Below the pieces are notes generated by a model. The model searched no databases. It was given only the letters and a program-made list of their open reading frames with translations, and was not told the DNA's origin. From NCBI GenBank assembly GCA_964221845.1, contig CAXPZW010000013.1:1-30324 (forward strand): a DNA stretch of 30,324 nt, read 5' to 3'. The position numbers and the translations under genes are program-made. This DNA comes from CAXPZW01 sp964221845 (GTDB taxonomy: Bacteria > Bacteroidota > Bacteroidia > Flavobacteriales_D > Sanyastnellaceae). Below, piece by piece: positions 22,624 through 30,324 of this stretch; position 1 is the stretch's first letter; each line of letters opens with the position of its first letter.

Positions 22624-24366
22624 ATGAGACGATTTTCACTCCTTTCCTTCTTGCTCTTGCTGTTGGCCGGCACTGCCGTGGCACAAGAGCGCACCTGCCA
22701 CACCATGGGCAACCTGGACCGCCTGTTGCAGCAGCATCCAGAATACCGCGACAACATGGACCGCATTGAGCAGTTCACCCGCGAGTACACCAACACCCCG
22801 CAGCTACGCGGTGCAACCACAGTTACCATCCCCGTGGTGGTGAATGTGATCTACAAAACCGGCGCGCAAAACATCAGTGATGCGCAAATCCAAAGCCAGA
22901 TCGACATCCTCAACGAGGACTTCCGCCGCCAAAACAGCGACGCGGACAACACCTGGTCGCAAGCCATCGATGCCAACATCGAGTTCTGTTTGGCTTCGGT
23001 AGACCCCGACGGCAACCCCACCGACGGGATCCGCCGCCGTTCTACCAACAAGCCTTCGTTCTCGGCCAACGATGCCATGAAGACTTCTGGCCAAGGGCTC
23101 GCGCCTTGGGACACCCAGTCCTACCTCAACATCTGGGTGTGCAACCTAGGCAGCGGCCTGCTGGGCTACGCACAATTCCCAGGCGGTGATCCGCTGACCG
23201 ATGGTGTTGTGGTAGACTACGCTTACTTCGGCAACATCGGTACGGCCACAGCGCCGTTTGACCTCGGACGCACCACCACCCACGAGGTGGGCCACTACCT
23301 AAACTTGCGCCACATCTGGGGCGATGGCGGTTGTAGCGTGGACGACTTTGTGAGCGACACCCCCACATCGGACGGCCCCAACTACGGCTGTGCTCTGGGG
23401 CACGTGAGCTGCGGCACCACCGACATGGTGCAGAACTACATGGACTACTCAGACGACGCCTGCATGAACCTGTTCACCGAAGGCCAATCGCTGCGTATGG
23501 ACGCGTTGTTTGCGCCAGGCGGCGCGCGTCACGGTCTGACCCTTTCTGGCGGTTGTGGCGCACCAGTTGACCCCACCTGCGACGACGGCATCCAAAACGG
23601 CGACGAAACCGGCGTGGACTGCGGCGGTGCCAACTGCCCAGCCTGTCCCGAGCCCACCTGTGACGATGGCGTGCAAAATGGCGACGAAACGGGTGTTGAC
23701 TGTGGCGGTGCCAACTGCCCCGATTGTCCCGCCACCTGCGACGACGGCATCCAAAACGGCGATGAAACCGGCGTGGATTGTGGCGGCTCAAGCTGCCCAC
23801 CGTGCAGCACCGGCACGTGCGACGAGCCCACTGGCACCTTTGCCAGCAGCATCCGCCGCAAACGCGCTGACCTGAACTGGGACGCCATGGGCGGCGCGGT
23901 GAGCTACACCGTGCAACTGCGTGTACAAGGCAGCACCGCGTGGGGCTCAGAAGCCACCACCACCTCGACCAACATTACCGCCACGGGACTGTCCAATGGC
24001 GTGACCTATGAATGGCAAGTGCGCACCAACTGTTCTGGCGAGTCCAGCACGTACGCACCGGTATGCAGCTTCACTGCTGGAAACAGCAGCTCTAGCAGCT
24101 GCGCTGGCAGCCGTTTGGAGAACACCGATCAAATCCTGGTGTACCCGAACCCTGCTACCGACCTGATCAACGTAGACATCTTGGTAGACGCCAACCAAGC
24201 ACTGACACTCTCGCTCTTGGACGCTACCGGCCGTGAGATTGAAAACAAGGAGATCTACGGCCTCTCGCATGCCGAGTTTGACGCCTCGACCTTGGGTGCA
24301 GGCATGTACTTTGTTCGCATTACCAACGGCACAAGCCAGCAGCTTGTGCGGGTTGTTGTGCACTAG
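22624..24366 (+). CDS. M43 (cytophagalysin) metalloprotease with Cys-rich repeats, Fn3 and T9SS tail
   Basis: 580 residues; signal peptide LLSFLLLLLAGTAVAQ. The propeptide/catalytic region (~20-310) has the zinc site HEVGHYLNLRHIWGD (His220, Glu221, His224, His230) and the Met-turn NYMDYSDDACM (Met273), typical of M43B pappalysin-like metzincins. Three near-identical 26-27-residue repeats follow (~318-394), each with CDDG(I/V)QNGDETGVDCGG and a CPxC end. Next come a fibronectin type III domain (~405-490, LNWDAMGGAVSYTVQLR) and a type A Por-secretion tail (~505-580, ILVYPNPATDLINVDI). It is inferred to be secreted by the type IX system and to digest extracellular protein. It has its own terminator downstream. 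Confidence 0.93.
   Translation: MRRFSLLSFLLLLLAGTAVAQERTCHTMGNLDRLLQQHPEYRDNMDRIEQFTREYTNTPQLRGATTVTIPVVVNVIYKTGAQNISDAQIQSQIDILNEDFRRQNSDADNTWSQAIDANIEFCLASVDPDGNPTDGIRRRSTNKPSFSANDAMKTSGQGLAPWDTQSYLNIWVCNLGSGLLGYAQFPGGDPLTDGVVVDYAYFGNIGTATAPFDLGRTTTHEVGHYLNLRHIWGDGGCSVDDFVSDTPTSDGPNYGCALGHVSCGTTDMVQNYMDYSDDACMNLFTEGQSLRMDALFAPGGARHGLTLSGGCGAPVDPTCDDGIQNGDETGVDCGGANCPACPEPTCDDGVQNGDETGVDCGGANCPDCPATCDDGIQNGDETGVDCGGSSCPPCSTGTCDEPTGTFASSIRRKRADLNWDAMGGAVSYTVQLRVQGSTAWGSEATTTSTNITATGLSNGVTYEWQVRTNCSGESSTYAPVCSFTAGNSSSSSCAGSRLENTDQILVYPNPATDLINVDILVDANQALTLSLLDATGREIENKEIYGLSHAEFDASTLGAGMYFVRITNGTSQQLVRVVVH
23575..23805 (+). repeat. Three in-frame tandem Cys-rich repeats in the M43 protease
   Basis: Units begin at 23575, 23656 and 23734 (81 and 78 bases apart). 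Each encodes TCDDG(I/V)QNGDETGVDCGG plus a CPxC end. Units 1 and 3 are almost identical at the DNA level, consistent with recent duplication or gene conversion. The four to five cysteines per unit suggest disulfide-stabilised spacers. Confidence 0.9.
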
Positions 24367-24391
24367 TAAGGTTGCTATATGCACATGGAAA

Positions 24392-24419
24392 ACGCCCGGC
24401 TTTTGCCGGGCGTTTTTTT
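24392..24419 (+). terminator. Intrinsic terminator after the M43 protease gene
   Basis: A 9-bp stem ACGCCCGGC (24392-24400) / GCCGGGCGT (24405-24413) has a TTTT loop and then a run of seven T, 25 bases after the stop codon. Confidence 0.93.
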
Positions 24420-24513
24420 GTTGGTGGCCTGCTCAATGGCGTCGGGGACGGGGCTGGTTTTTGATCGGCTGGGGGAATGCAGCCGCGCTTCGCTGGCTGC
24501 TTACGTTGGCGGG

Positions 24514-24533
24514 AGGTCAAGCCGATTGAGACG
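24514..24533 (+). repeat. 20-bp direct repeat, copy 1 (copy 2 at 24757-24776)
   Basis: AGGTCAAGCCGATTGAGACG occurs identically at both places. Each is preceded by a related GC-rich segment containing GCTTCGCTGGC. A more diverged third version lies near 24547-24600. Confidence 0.85.
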
Positions 24534-24603
24534 CTTTTGTTTGCGCTGCGGCGCTTTGCTCGCAGCTTTTCGTTGCAGGAGCTCAATCAGATGGGGATTG
24601 TTA

Positions 24604-24698
24604 CATGATCCGGGTGGGGGGCGGCTCACTTGAACTCAGAAAATCCTACGCCGGCTATCGCCGACAGGATTTTTTATGCCCCAGTCCTCCCTCAAGTG
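24604..24698 (+). repeat. 95-bp direct repeat, copy 1, containing a terminator-like hairpin
   Basis: It matches 24792-24886 with one mismatch (offset 188). Inside, AAAATCCT (24640-24647) and AGGATTTT (24666-24673) flank CGGC-TATC-GCCG, followed by a T-run: an intrinsic-terminator shape for the plus strand. It ends with CAAGTGA, which together with TCACTTG just after the repeat forms a second small hairpin. Confidence 0.9.
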
Positions 24699-24791
24699 AT
24701 ACTCACTTGGGTTTTAGTTGCGCTGCCGTGCTTCGCTGGCAGCTTTCAGTTGCAGAAGGTCAAGCCGATTGAGACGTCTGAGGGATTATTG

Positions 24792-24886
24792 CATGATCCC
24801 GGTGGGGGGCGGCTCACTTGAACTCAGAAAATCCTACGCCGGCTATCGCCGACAGGATTTTTTATGCCCCAGTCCTCCCTCAAGTG
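24792..24886 (+). repeat. 95-bp direct repeat, copy 2, containing a terminator-like hairpin
   Basis: It is the same module as copy 1, with its hairpin at 24828-24863. Its right part, GGATTTTTTATGCCCCAG (24855-24872), is exactly complementary to 24905-24922 in the tRNA terminator region, forming the left arm of a long palindrome. Confidence 0.9.
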
Positions 24887-24913
24887 GTGCCCACTTGGAC
24901 TCGGCTGGGGCAT

Positions 24914-24947
24914 AAAAAATCCCATCCAGTTTCCTGGATGGGATTTT
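24914..24947 (-). terminator. Intrinsic terminator of tRNA-Ser
   Basis: A 14-bp perfect stem (AAAATCCCATCCAG, 24916-24929; complement at 24934-24947) has a 4-nt loop, followed on the minus strand by extra T. It lies 12 bases past the tRNA 3' end. It shares its flanks CAGAAAATCC and GGATTTTTTATGCCCCAG with both 95-bp repeats on the opposite strand. Confidence 0.92.
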
Positions 24948-24958
24948 CTGTGTGCAAG

Positions 24959-25046
24959 TGGCGGTGAGAGAGGGATTCGAACCCCCGGTACCTTGCGGTA
25001 CAATGGTTTTCAAGACCACCGCATTCGACCACTCTGCCATCTCACC
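24959..25046 (-). tRNA. tRNA-Ser (anticodon UGA)
   Basis: On the minus strand the acceptor arms GGTGAGA and TCTCACC pair over 7 bp. The D-arm reads TGGCAGAGTGGTCGAATGC, the anticodon loop CTTGAAA gives UGA (25010-25012), and a long variable arm (TACCGCAAGGTA) marks a class II tRNA. The T-arm is GGGGGTTCGAATCCCTC, the discriminator is G, and the CCA end is encoded (24959-24961). It is 88 nt including CCA and decodes UCA-family serine codons. Confidence 0.97.
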
Positions 25047-25113
25047 GTTTGCGGGTGCGCAAAAGTAGGGAGTTTTTTGTTTTGGGGGCAAGAAATTGGG
25101 GGAGGAATTTGGG

Positions 25114-28100
25114 TTAGTGGTGGATGAGGCGTTTGGTGAGGTGTTGGTGGCCGATGGTGAAGTTCAGGTGGTAGATGCCGGGGGGCAGGTGCTGAGTGCT
25201 CCAGCCTTCTCCGGAGGTGAGGTTGCCGGTGTGGATGAGTTGGCCTTGGGCGTTGTAGGCGGTGAAGGGGATGGTGCCCCACGCCGCCGGGAATTGCACG
25301 GTGACCTGGTCGGTGGCCGGATTGGGGTACATCAGGAGTTGGTCTGGTGAGCTGTAAGTAGGCACTGAGGTGGTGCCGTCCACGTGCAGGTTCACGTTGT
25401 CGATCCAGGTGTGGTTGCCGTAGCCGCCGAGGTTGCTGAAGGCCAAGGTCAAGCACTCCTCCCCTGCGAAGGCGCCCAGTTGCACGGTGTCGGTGCGCCA
25501 GAGCAGTTCGCCGCCTTCGTCGTACCAGAACCAGACGTAGTTGTCTTCTACGGCCAGGTCGGTGCCACTCTTGCTGTACAGTACGCCCCATTCGTCATCG
25601 GGATCGGTTTTGTAGAGGACTTCGAGTCCGTCGATGTAGTCGGCGTAGACTTGGTGGGAGACGTCGAAGTGGAGCAGTGCATCGTCCACGTCGCTGAGGT
25701 CTTGCGCGGGCAGGATGAGCAGGTCTGTTTGACCTTGGGTGTTGACCCAGTAGTTGGGGAATTGGGCCACACGGTTTTCGGATTCGCCCAGTACGGTGCC
25801 GTGTTCCCAAGTGCCGCCGCCTTCGGGATCGTAGAGTTTCCAGTGTTCTGGCGGGAAGGAATCGTTGAAATCTTCCACCAGCGGGAATGGCAATGGCTCG
25901 TCCACCACAGTGATCATGTCTTCCCAGGTGAAGGTGTCGGTGTTGCCTTCGGCGTCGGTCACGGTCAGGGTGACGTCAAACACCCCTTCGGTGTCGTAGT
26001 CGACCAGTACCACTTCCCCACCCTCGGATTGCGGGGTGCCGCCTTCAAAGGTCCAAGCATAGGTAGCGCCGTCGCACAGCACCACACTGTTGTCCGCAAA
26101 GCGAATGGGCTCGGGAGCACAGGTCACCCCCACATTCAGCTCCAAGCGATCCGCCGTAAATGCAGCCTGCACCGCTGAAGGTGTGTAAAAAGAAGATTTG
26201 TGCACGCCGCGAGGTCCGGCGCAGCGCACGGTGCCTTCGCAGTAGTTGTTTTGCATGAATGTGGCCGAAGTGGCGGCCGGTAAGTCTTGGCCGTAGTACA
26301 CCCAATCCTCCATAGAATTGTCGCGGTACCACACGCTGCGGTTGGTGCCCAGGTACACGCCGCCGTTGGAGCCGCGTTGGTGCACCAGCTGCACGGTGAA
26401 CTCGTTGTCAATGGCGTCTGTGGTGAGGTTGGTCCACGAATCGCCCGCATCGCTGGAGGTAAAGACTTTGTTGGCCGTGTGGTCGCCCACAATCACAAAC
26501 CACAAGCGGTTGGGGTCGGTGCCGTCCACGTCCAAGTACTTGGGTCGGCCGTTTTGGAAGCCCACTTCGGAGTTGGAAGGCGTCACGTCTGTCCACGTGG
26601 AGCCGCTGTCTTGGGTGCGGTAGATGTTCCAATTGCCTCCTGCCACGCGGCACACGACGTACAAGGTGTTCGGGTCTCGGGGAGCGACTTTGACGCTGGT
26701 CACCAGGTTGCCGTCAAAGGTGTGGACGAGCTCAAAGCCCGCCCCGCCATTGGTGGAGCGGTAGAGCTGATCGCCTACTGGAGAATAGATGATGTTGTAA
26801 CAGCGCGGGTCCCATTCCAGGTTGCCATACTCGCCCCACCAGTACGAGGTGTTGGGGAGCTTGGTGGAATCAAACGGGCGGCCGGTAATGCGCACAAAGC
26901 GATCGTCGGTAAAGCTGAAGGAGCCCCAGTCGTGGTAACCGATGGTGGCGTCTCCGGGGTTCACAAAGCCGCGAAAGTTGTCGCCGGCGCCTTCGCCCAA
27001 CCAGCCACCGGCCTCGGGATCGTCTTGGCCCCAGTAGTACAGGTCGCCGTTGCGGATGAGTGTGCCGTTGTGGTAGGTGCCTCCCAGCATCACGTCGCCT
27101 TGTTTGGCGCCCGCTTGCCAGCCCCAGAAATCGGTGCCGTGGATGCCGTACATGCGCGGCTCTATGTTGTCACCCTGGTTGGAGGAGTAGAACAGTCCGC
27201 CGTCTGAGGCGATCCACAGGTCTACCCCGTTTTCGGTTTCAAAGAACTTCACGTCGTGCACGTCGGCATGGGTGTAACGATCCACGGTGTTGGCACCGGC
27301 CCAGGTCACCCAGTGGGCGTTAAGCTCCCAGTTGGCACCGGTGTCCTCGCTGCGCCACACGCAAATACCCGCGCTGAGCATGAGGTCCGGGTTGGTGGGC
27401 GATACGTCCAAACCCAAGTCGTAGTAGTACTGGCCGCCATCGCCATCGCCAAATTCGCTCCAGCCCAAGGTGTTGGGGTTGTCGGTGGTGTTGGGTACGC
27501 CGCCGGGGCCTTCACCGCAACACACAAACTCAAAGTTCTCGCCCAGATCGGTACTGAGGTAGATGCCATAGAGGCCACTCCCCTCATTGGCCGAACCTGC
27601 TGCGAGCACGTATACATTGTCTGGTGCTGCAGCGGAAACCGCGATTTCGCAGCGGCGTTGGTCTTGGTCGATACCCGCAATCGGCCAGCCGGTGCCCGTT
27701 TGCGAGAAGGTCAATCCGCCGTCGGTGGACTTGTAGAGTCGGGTTTGGTTGTTGAGGAGTTTGACCGCGTATACAATGCTCGGGTCTGTAGGATGGAATT
27801 CGATTTCCATGAACTCCCCGCTTTGGGTGCTGGTCCAGTTGTCGCCTTGGTCTGAAGAGGTGAACAGACCGCCATTGGTAGCGGCAATCATCTCCGAGCT
27901 CGAACCGGGCAAGAAACGCAGCTCACGCACCCAGTAAATGTTCTCTTGAAAGGCTGCATCTCCGGTCAGGTTCCAAGTTGCCCCGCCGTCCTGAGAGCGC
28001 CAGATGCGACCGCTGCCCTCCCCAAAGTACACGTGGTTGGCATCGGCAGGGTCGACCGCGATGGCATACACCGAGGTCACCACCAAATCGCGGGTCAACA

Positions 28101-28608
28101 GCTCCCAATGCAGGCCTTTGTCGGTGGACTTCCACAAGCCTGCTGTGGCTGTTCCTGCGTACACCACATCAGGATTAGAAGGGGCTTGCTCCACGGTATA
28201 CACGTGGCACGCTCCGGGGCTTTGCACGAAGAATTCCATGGCCACCTCCGGGTCGTAATGCCACGGGCCCATCTCTTCCCAAGCGCCGTTTTGACTGCGT
28301 CCTGCAGCACGTGCATCCAGGTACTCCTGCTCGGTGCGGTAGTCTCGCAGGAGCTGATTACCGGCCGTGCCAAAGGCTTGGTTGCGCATCCAGCGTTTGT
28401 AGTACTGGGTGTGGCGGTTCTTTTCGAAGGGGTGCGACTTGTAGTGGTCTTCGTAGGCCGCACGAACGGCTTCTAGCTCGCCCCCTTGGTACATCAGGTG
28501 CACCCAGGCCGGGTCTTGAGGTTGAACGCCATACGGGGTTTGAGGGACGTACTGGCCACAGCACGCCACGCTGGCCACGGCCAGAAGGGCTACCAAGAAA
28601 TGCTTCAT
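25114..28608 (-). CDS. Large secreted Asp-box (BNR/VPS10-like) beta-propeller protein with PKD and T9SS tail
   Basis: ATG at 28608 gives 1164 residues; an in-frame GTG sits one codon earlier. Signal sequence KHFLVALLAVASVACCGQ; the Cys pair makes a lipoprotein reading possible but not convincing. About ten Asp-box motifs (S-x-D-x-G-x-x-W/F, such as STDKGLHW, SQDGGATW, SSDQGDNW, TQDSGSTW, SSDAGDSW) spread over ~160-780, the pattern of sortilin/sialidase-type propellers. A PKD domain follows (~860-930, YAWTFEGGTP). A jelly-roll adhesion-type domain (~940-1085, EDFNDSFPPEHWKLYD) and a type A Por-secretion tail (~1090-1164, LLMYPNPATDQVTV) complete it. It is secreted or surface-bound; whether it has enzymatic activity is unclear, as no sialidase Arg triad was identified. 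Confidence 0.9.
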   Translation of the reverse strand: MKHFLVALLAVASVACCGQYVPQTPYGVQPQDPAWVHLMYQGGELEAVRAAYEDHYKSHPFEKNRHTQYYKRWMRNQAFGTAGNQLLRDYRTEQEYLDARAAGRSQNGAWEEMGPWHYDPEVAMEFFVQSPGACHVYTVEQAPSNPDVVYAGTATAGLWKSTDKGLHWELLTRDLVVTSVYAIAVDPADANHVYFGEGSGRIWRSQDGGATWNLTGDAAFQENIYWVRELRFLPGSSSEMIAATNGGLFTSSDQGDNWTSTQSGEFMEIEFHPTDPSIVYAVKLLNNQTRLYKSTDGGLTFSQTGTGWPIAGIDQDQRRCEIAVSAAAPDNVYVLAAGSANEGSGLYGIYLSTDLGENFEFVCCGEGPGGVPNTTDNPNTLGWSEFGDGDGGQYYYDLGLDVSPTNPDLMLSAGICVWRSEDTGANWELNAHWVTWAGANTVDRYTHADVHDVKFFETENGVDLWIASDGGLFYSSNQGDNIEPRMYGIHGTDFWGWQAGAKQGDVMLGGTYHNGTLIRNGDLYYWGQDDPEAGGWLGEGAGDNFRGFVNPGDATIGYHDWGSFSFTDDRFVRITGRPFDSTKLPNTSYWWGEYGNLEWDPRCYNIIYSPVGDQLYRSTNGGAGFELVHTFDGNLVTSVKVAPRDPNTLYVVCRVAGGNWNIYRTQDSGSTWTDVTPSNSEVGFQNGRPKYLDVDGTDPNRLWFVIVGDHTANKVFTSSDAGDSWTNLTTDAIDNEFTVQLVHQRGSNGGVYLGTNRSVWYRDNSMEDWVYYGQDLPAATSATFMQNNYCEGTVRCAGPRGVHKSSFYTPSAVQAAFTADRLELNVGVTCAPEPIRFADNSVVLCDGATYAWTFEGGTPQSEGGEVVLVDYDTEGVFDVTLTVTDAEGNTDTFTWEDMITVVDEPLPFPLVEDFNDSFPPEHWKLYDPEGGGTWEHGTVLGESENRVAQFPNYWVNTQGQTDLLILPAQDLSDVDDALLHFDVSHQVYADYIDGLEVLYKTDPDDEWGVLYSKSGTDLAVEDNYVWFWYDEGGELLWRTDTVQLGAFAGEECLTLAFSNLGGYGNHTWIDNVNLHVDGTTSVPTYSSPDQLLMYPNPATDQVTVQFPAAWGTIPFTAYNAQGQLIHTGNLTSGEGWSTQHLPPGIYHLNFTIGHQHLTKRLIHH

Positions 28609-28670
28609 CACAGGTTACAGGTTTGACCACAAGATACAGCCAAACCCACGACCTACCGTCAGGGTAACGT

Positions 28671-29963
28671 CTAGATGCGCTCCCCGTGCTGGGTGCCGTC
28701 CAGGCCTTCTTTCTCTTGCTTGGTCGTTACGCGCAGCGGAATGGCCTTATTGACCACCCAGAACAGGCCGTAGCTGCCTGCAAAAGCAAACAGCCCCACC
28801 CCAACCAACGCGGCCAAGTGCGACAGGAAGGTTTCGGTGTGGCCGTCCACCAGGCCCACGCCCGCAGCAAACACGCCGGTGAGCACCATGCCCACCATGC
28901 CGCCTACGCCGTGGCTGGCAAACACATCCAAGGTGTCGTCTACCTTACCGTTCTCCAAACGGCGGATGGCTTGGTTGCTGATAAGTGCAGCAATGAATCC
29001 GATCAAGACGCTGTCCCCCAAACTCACAAAGCCCGCAGCTGGGGTGATGGCCACCAGACCCACGACCGCACCGATGCATGCGCCCACAGCCGACATCTTG
29101 CGGTCTTGGAAGCGCTCGTAGAACAGCCAAGTGATCATGGCCGTGGCCGAGGCGAGGTTGGTGTTGGCAAAGGCGATAACCGCATCTGCTCCTGCGGTAA
29201 AGGCAGATCCTGCATTGAATCCAAACCACCCGAACCAAAGCAAGCCCGTGCCCAAGATCACGAACGGCACATTTGCAGGCGTGGTGGGTGCTGAATCCAG
29301 ACGACGTCCCAAGAAGATGGCACCCGCCAAGGCCGCACAACCCGCCGACATGTGTACCACGGTTCCCCCTGCAAAGTCAAGCACGCCCAAGTTGCGCAGC
29401 AAACCTTCTGGGTGCCAGGTCATGTGGCACAGTGGAGCATAGATCACGATGCTGAACAGCACCATGAACAAGATGTACGAGCGGAACCGAATACGCCCCG
29501 CCATGCTACCGGTGATCAGCGCCGGAGTGATGATGGCAAACTTGAGTTGGAACAACGCAAACAGCAGGAATGGAATCGTGCCCGCGAAATCCGCGTTGGG
29601 GCTCAGGCCTACCCCGCGGAAGGCCAGAAAGGTTGCCGGGTTGCCAATGATCCCCCCAAAGCTCTCGCCAAAGCACAGGCTAAAGCCCACCAGGACCCAC
29701 AACACACTGATCACGCCCAGCGCTACAAAGCTTTGCAGCATTGTGGAAATCACGTGCTTGCGGTCGACCATACCTCCGTAAAAGAAGGCCAGTCCGGGCG
29801 TCATCAAGAGCACAAATGCGCTTGCAACTACCATCCATGCGGTGTCCCCGCCGTCGATGTTTTCCAGCGCTGCAGCGTCGGTGGCCGCTTCGTAGGAGGT
29901 TCCCAAAATCCAGATGAGTGGCACCAACAGCGCCAAGGCGATGAAATTGACTTTTTTGCCCAT
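28671..29963 (-). CDS. amt: Ammonium transporter (Amt family)
   Basis: ATG at 29963 (MGKKVNFIALALLVPLIWIL) gives 430 residues; an upstream in-frame extension to 30011 is hydrophilic and discarded. The first hydrophobic segment may be a cleaved signal, as in AmtB, followed by eleven membrane helices. Pore features are visible: DFAGGTVVHMSAG with Asp196 and the first pore His204, FASHGVGGMVGM with the second pore His351, and the family signature LLWFGWFGFNAGSAF. It conducts ammonium/ammonia across the inner membrane. Amt is commonly paired with a PII gene (glnK), but none is adjacent here: the next gene downstream is the Asp-box protein, 62 bases away. Confidence 0.96.
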   Translation of the reverse strand: MGKKVNFIALALLVPLIWILGTSYEAATDAAALENIDGGDTAWMVVASAFVLLMTPGLAFFYGGMVDRKHVISTMLQSFVALGVISVLWVLVGFSLCFGESFGGIIGNPATFLAFRGVGLSPNADFAGTIPFLLFALFQLKFAIITPALITGSMAGRIRFRSYILFMVLFSIVIYAPLCHMTWHPEGLLRNLGVLDFAGGTVVHMSAGCAALAGAIFLGRRLDSAPTTPANVPFVILGTGLLWFGWFGFNAGSAFTAGADAVIAFANTNLASATAMITWLFYERFQDRKMSAVGACIGAVVGLVAITPAAGFVSLGDSVLIGFIAALISNQAIRRLENGKVDDTLDVFASHGVGGMVGMVLTGVFAAGVGLVDGHTETFLSHLAALVGVGLFAFAGSYGLFWVVNKAIPLRVTTKQEKEGLDGTQHGERI

Positions 29964-30198
29964 GTCCAAGTCGTTTCGATAAAGGTTCTTTAGCCCCTGC
30001 GCTCCGCGCAAGATTCACGCGAACTTAGCCTCATAAAGCCTATCCACCAAACTAAGTGTACTACGGACACTTTTTATACTCACCCAACTTCAACGGTTCC
30101 AAATCCCGCCGATCAAACATTCCTATCTAGAGCAGCTGCGATAGGCGATTCCTCGGCCCTTGATGGGTTGCTAGAGCAAGGCTTCGTACCTTCACACT
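29964..30198. promoter_or_regulatory. 235-bp divergent intergenic region upstream of amt
   Basis: It separates amt (minus) from a new plus-strand gene, so both promoters should lie here. On the minus strand TTAGTTTG (30048-30055) is one base from TAnnTTTG, but no correctly spaced -33 was found. On the plus strand TTG (30168-30170) and TACCTTCA (30187-30194) form a weak pair. No NtrC-type or other operator could be recognised. Confidence 0.3.
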
Positions 30199-30324
30199 AT
30201 GCGAATCCCCTTGCTTGCTGCCGTACTTCTGCTCGCCACACGTGCCCTGGCTTTGGAGGCGTGGTTTGACCACAAAGTCTTCCAAACCGCCGAAGGAGAG
30301 CATTACGTGGAAACCTTCTTGAGC
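30199..30324 (+). CDS. 5' end of exported protein, possibly GWxTD-domain family
   Basis: Only 42 codons are in the window and the frame is open to the end. The start MRIPLLAAVLLLATRALA is a signal peptide, cleaved before LEAWFDHKVF. The next residues, AWFDHKVFQTAEGEHYVETFL, resemble the N-terminus of bacteroidete GWxTD proteins (a Y/F-D-x-x-V/F strand, then YVETYL), exported proteins of uncertain function. The hallmark GWxTD motif would lie beyond the window, so this is a tentative family call. Confidence 0.55.
   Translation, partial: MRIPLLAAVLLLATRALALEAWFDHKVFQTAEGEHYVETFLS

Larger units (their letters stand above)
24420..24958. other. 540-bp non-coding block of duplicated terminator modules
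   Basis: No protein gene is supported; all frames are short and change between repeat copies. The block holds a 95-bp direct repeat (24604-24698, 24792-24886), a 20-bp direct repeat (24514-24533, 24757-24776) and degenerate copies of a GC-rich segment near 24485, 24547 and 24728. A 68-bp interrupted palindrome (24855-24922) joins it to the tRNA-Ser terminator. The stretch 24420-24480 shows nothing. Confidence 0.8.

Noticed and set aside
24485..24700. Possible degenerate tRNA genes inside the 95-bp repeats, because their terminators resemble that of tRNA-Ser
   Set aside because: No cloverleaf arms or TTCGA T-loop can be drawn upstream of either repeat hairpin; only the terminator flanks match.
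24630..24821. Small protein encoded across the 95-bp repeat
   Set aside because: The frame exists only because of the repeated sequence, spans a terminator hairpin and has no start context or homology signal.

Overview
The window looks like a chromosomal segment from a marine-type member of the Bacteroidota (Flavobacteriales or a close relative), with a GC content in the high 50s. Several things point there. Three secreted proteins carry gliding-motility or Por (type IX) secretion C-terminal domains. The promoters resemble the Bacteroidota TTTG / TAnnTTTG type, Shine-Dalgarno sequences are scarce, and the families present (M43 cytophagalysin, S9B DPP-IV, bacteroidete-type POT transporter, GWxTD-like start) fit the phylum. 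This taxonomic call is inference from gene content, not a database match.

Layout. 1-5825: the end of a repeat-rich adhesin-like type IX substrate, an inverse-strand secreted protein ending in dockerin-like EF-hands, then two tandem membrane-anchored SGNH/GDSL-like proteins. 5807-10444 (minus): a compact thrA-thrB-thrC operon from aspartate to threonine, followed upstream by fabI (10555-11379), a 527-bp gene-free interval with a candidate small RNA, and an FAD-linked glycolate/D-lactate oxidase. 13408-20665 (plus): DPP-IV peptidase, POT di/tripeptide symporter, a periplasmic thioredoxin-like protein, citrate synthase and a crotonase-family protein. 20669-22324 (minus): a secreted unknown protein, an alpha/beta hydrolase gene broken by one in-frame TGA, and a stub of a type-II NADH dehydrogenase; these last two look like a decaying locus. 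22624-30324: an M43 metalloprotease with T9SS tail, a 540-bp non-coding stretch of duplicated terminator modules beside a tRNA-Ser(UGA), a 1164-residue Asp-box beta-propeller T9SS protein, an ammonium transporter, and the first 42 codons of a probable GWxTD protein.

How it fits together. The content suits a heterotroph living on protein and polymer: secreted peptidases release peptides, DPP-IV trims dipeptides and the adjacent POT transporter imports them. Central metabolism and biosynthesis (thrABC, fabI, citrate synthase, Amt) is housekeeping.

I found no defence system, prophage, transposase or CRISPR array. The signals most worth following are non-coding or evolutionary. They are a promoter-hairpin-terminator unit that looks like an independent ~140-nt RNA (11708-11851), the repeated terminator/palindrome block next to tRNA-Ser, a sharp drop in GC inside the POT gene across its large hydrophilic insertion, and the premature stop in an otherwise intact hydrolase.
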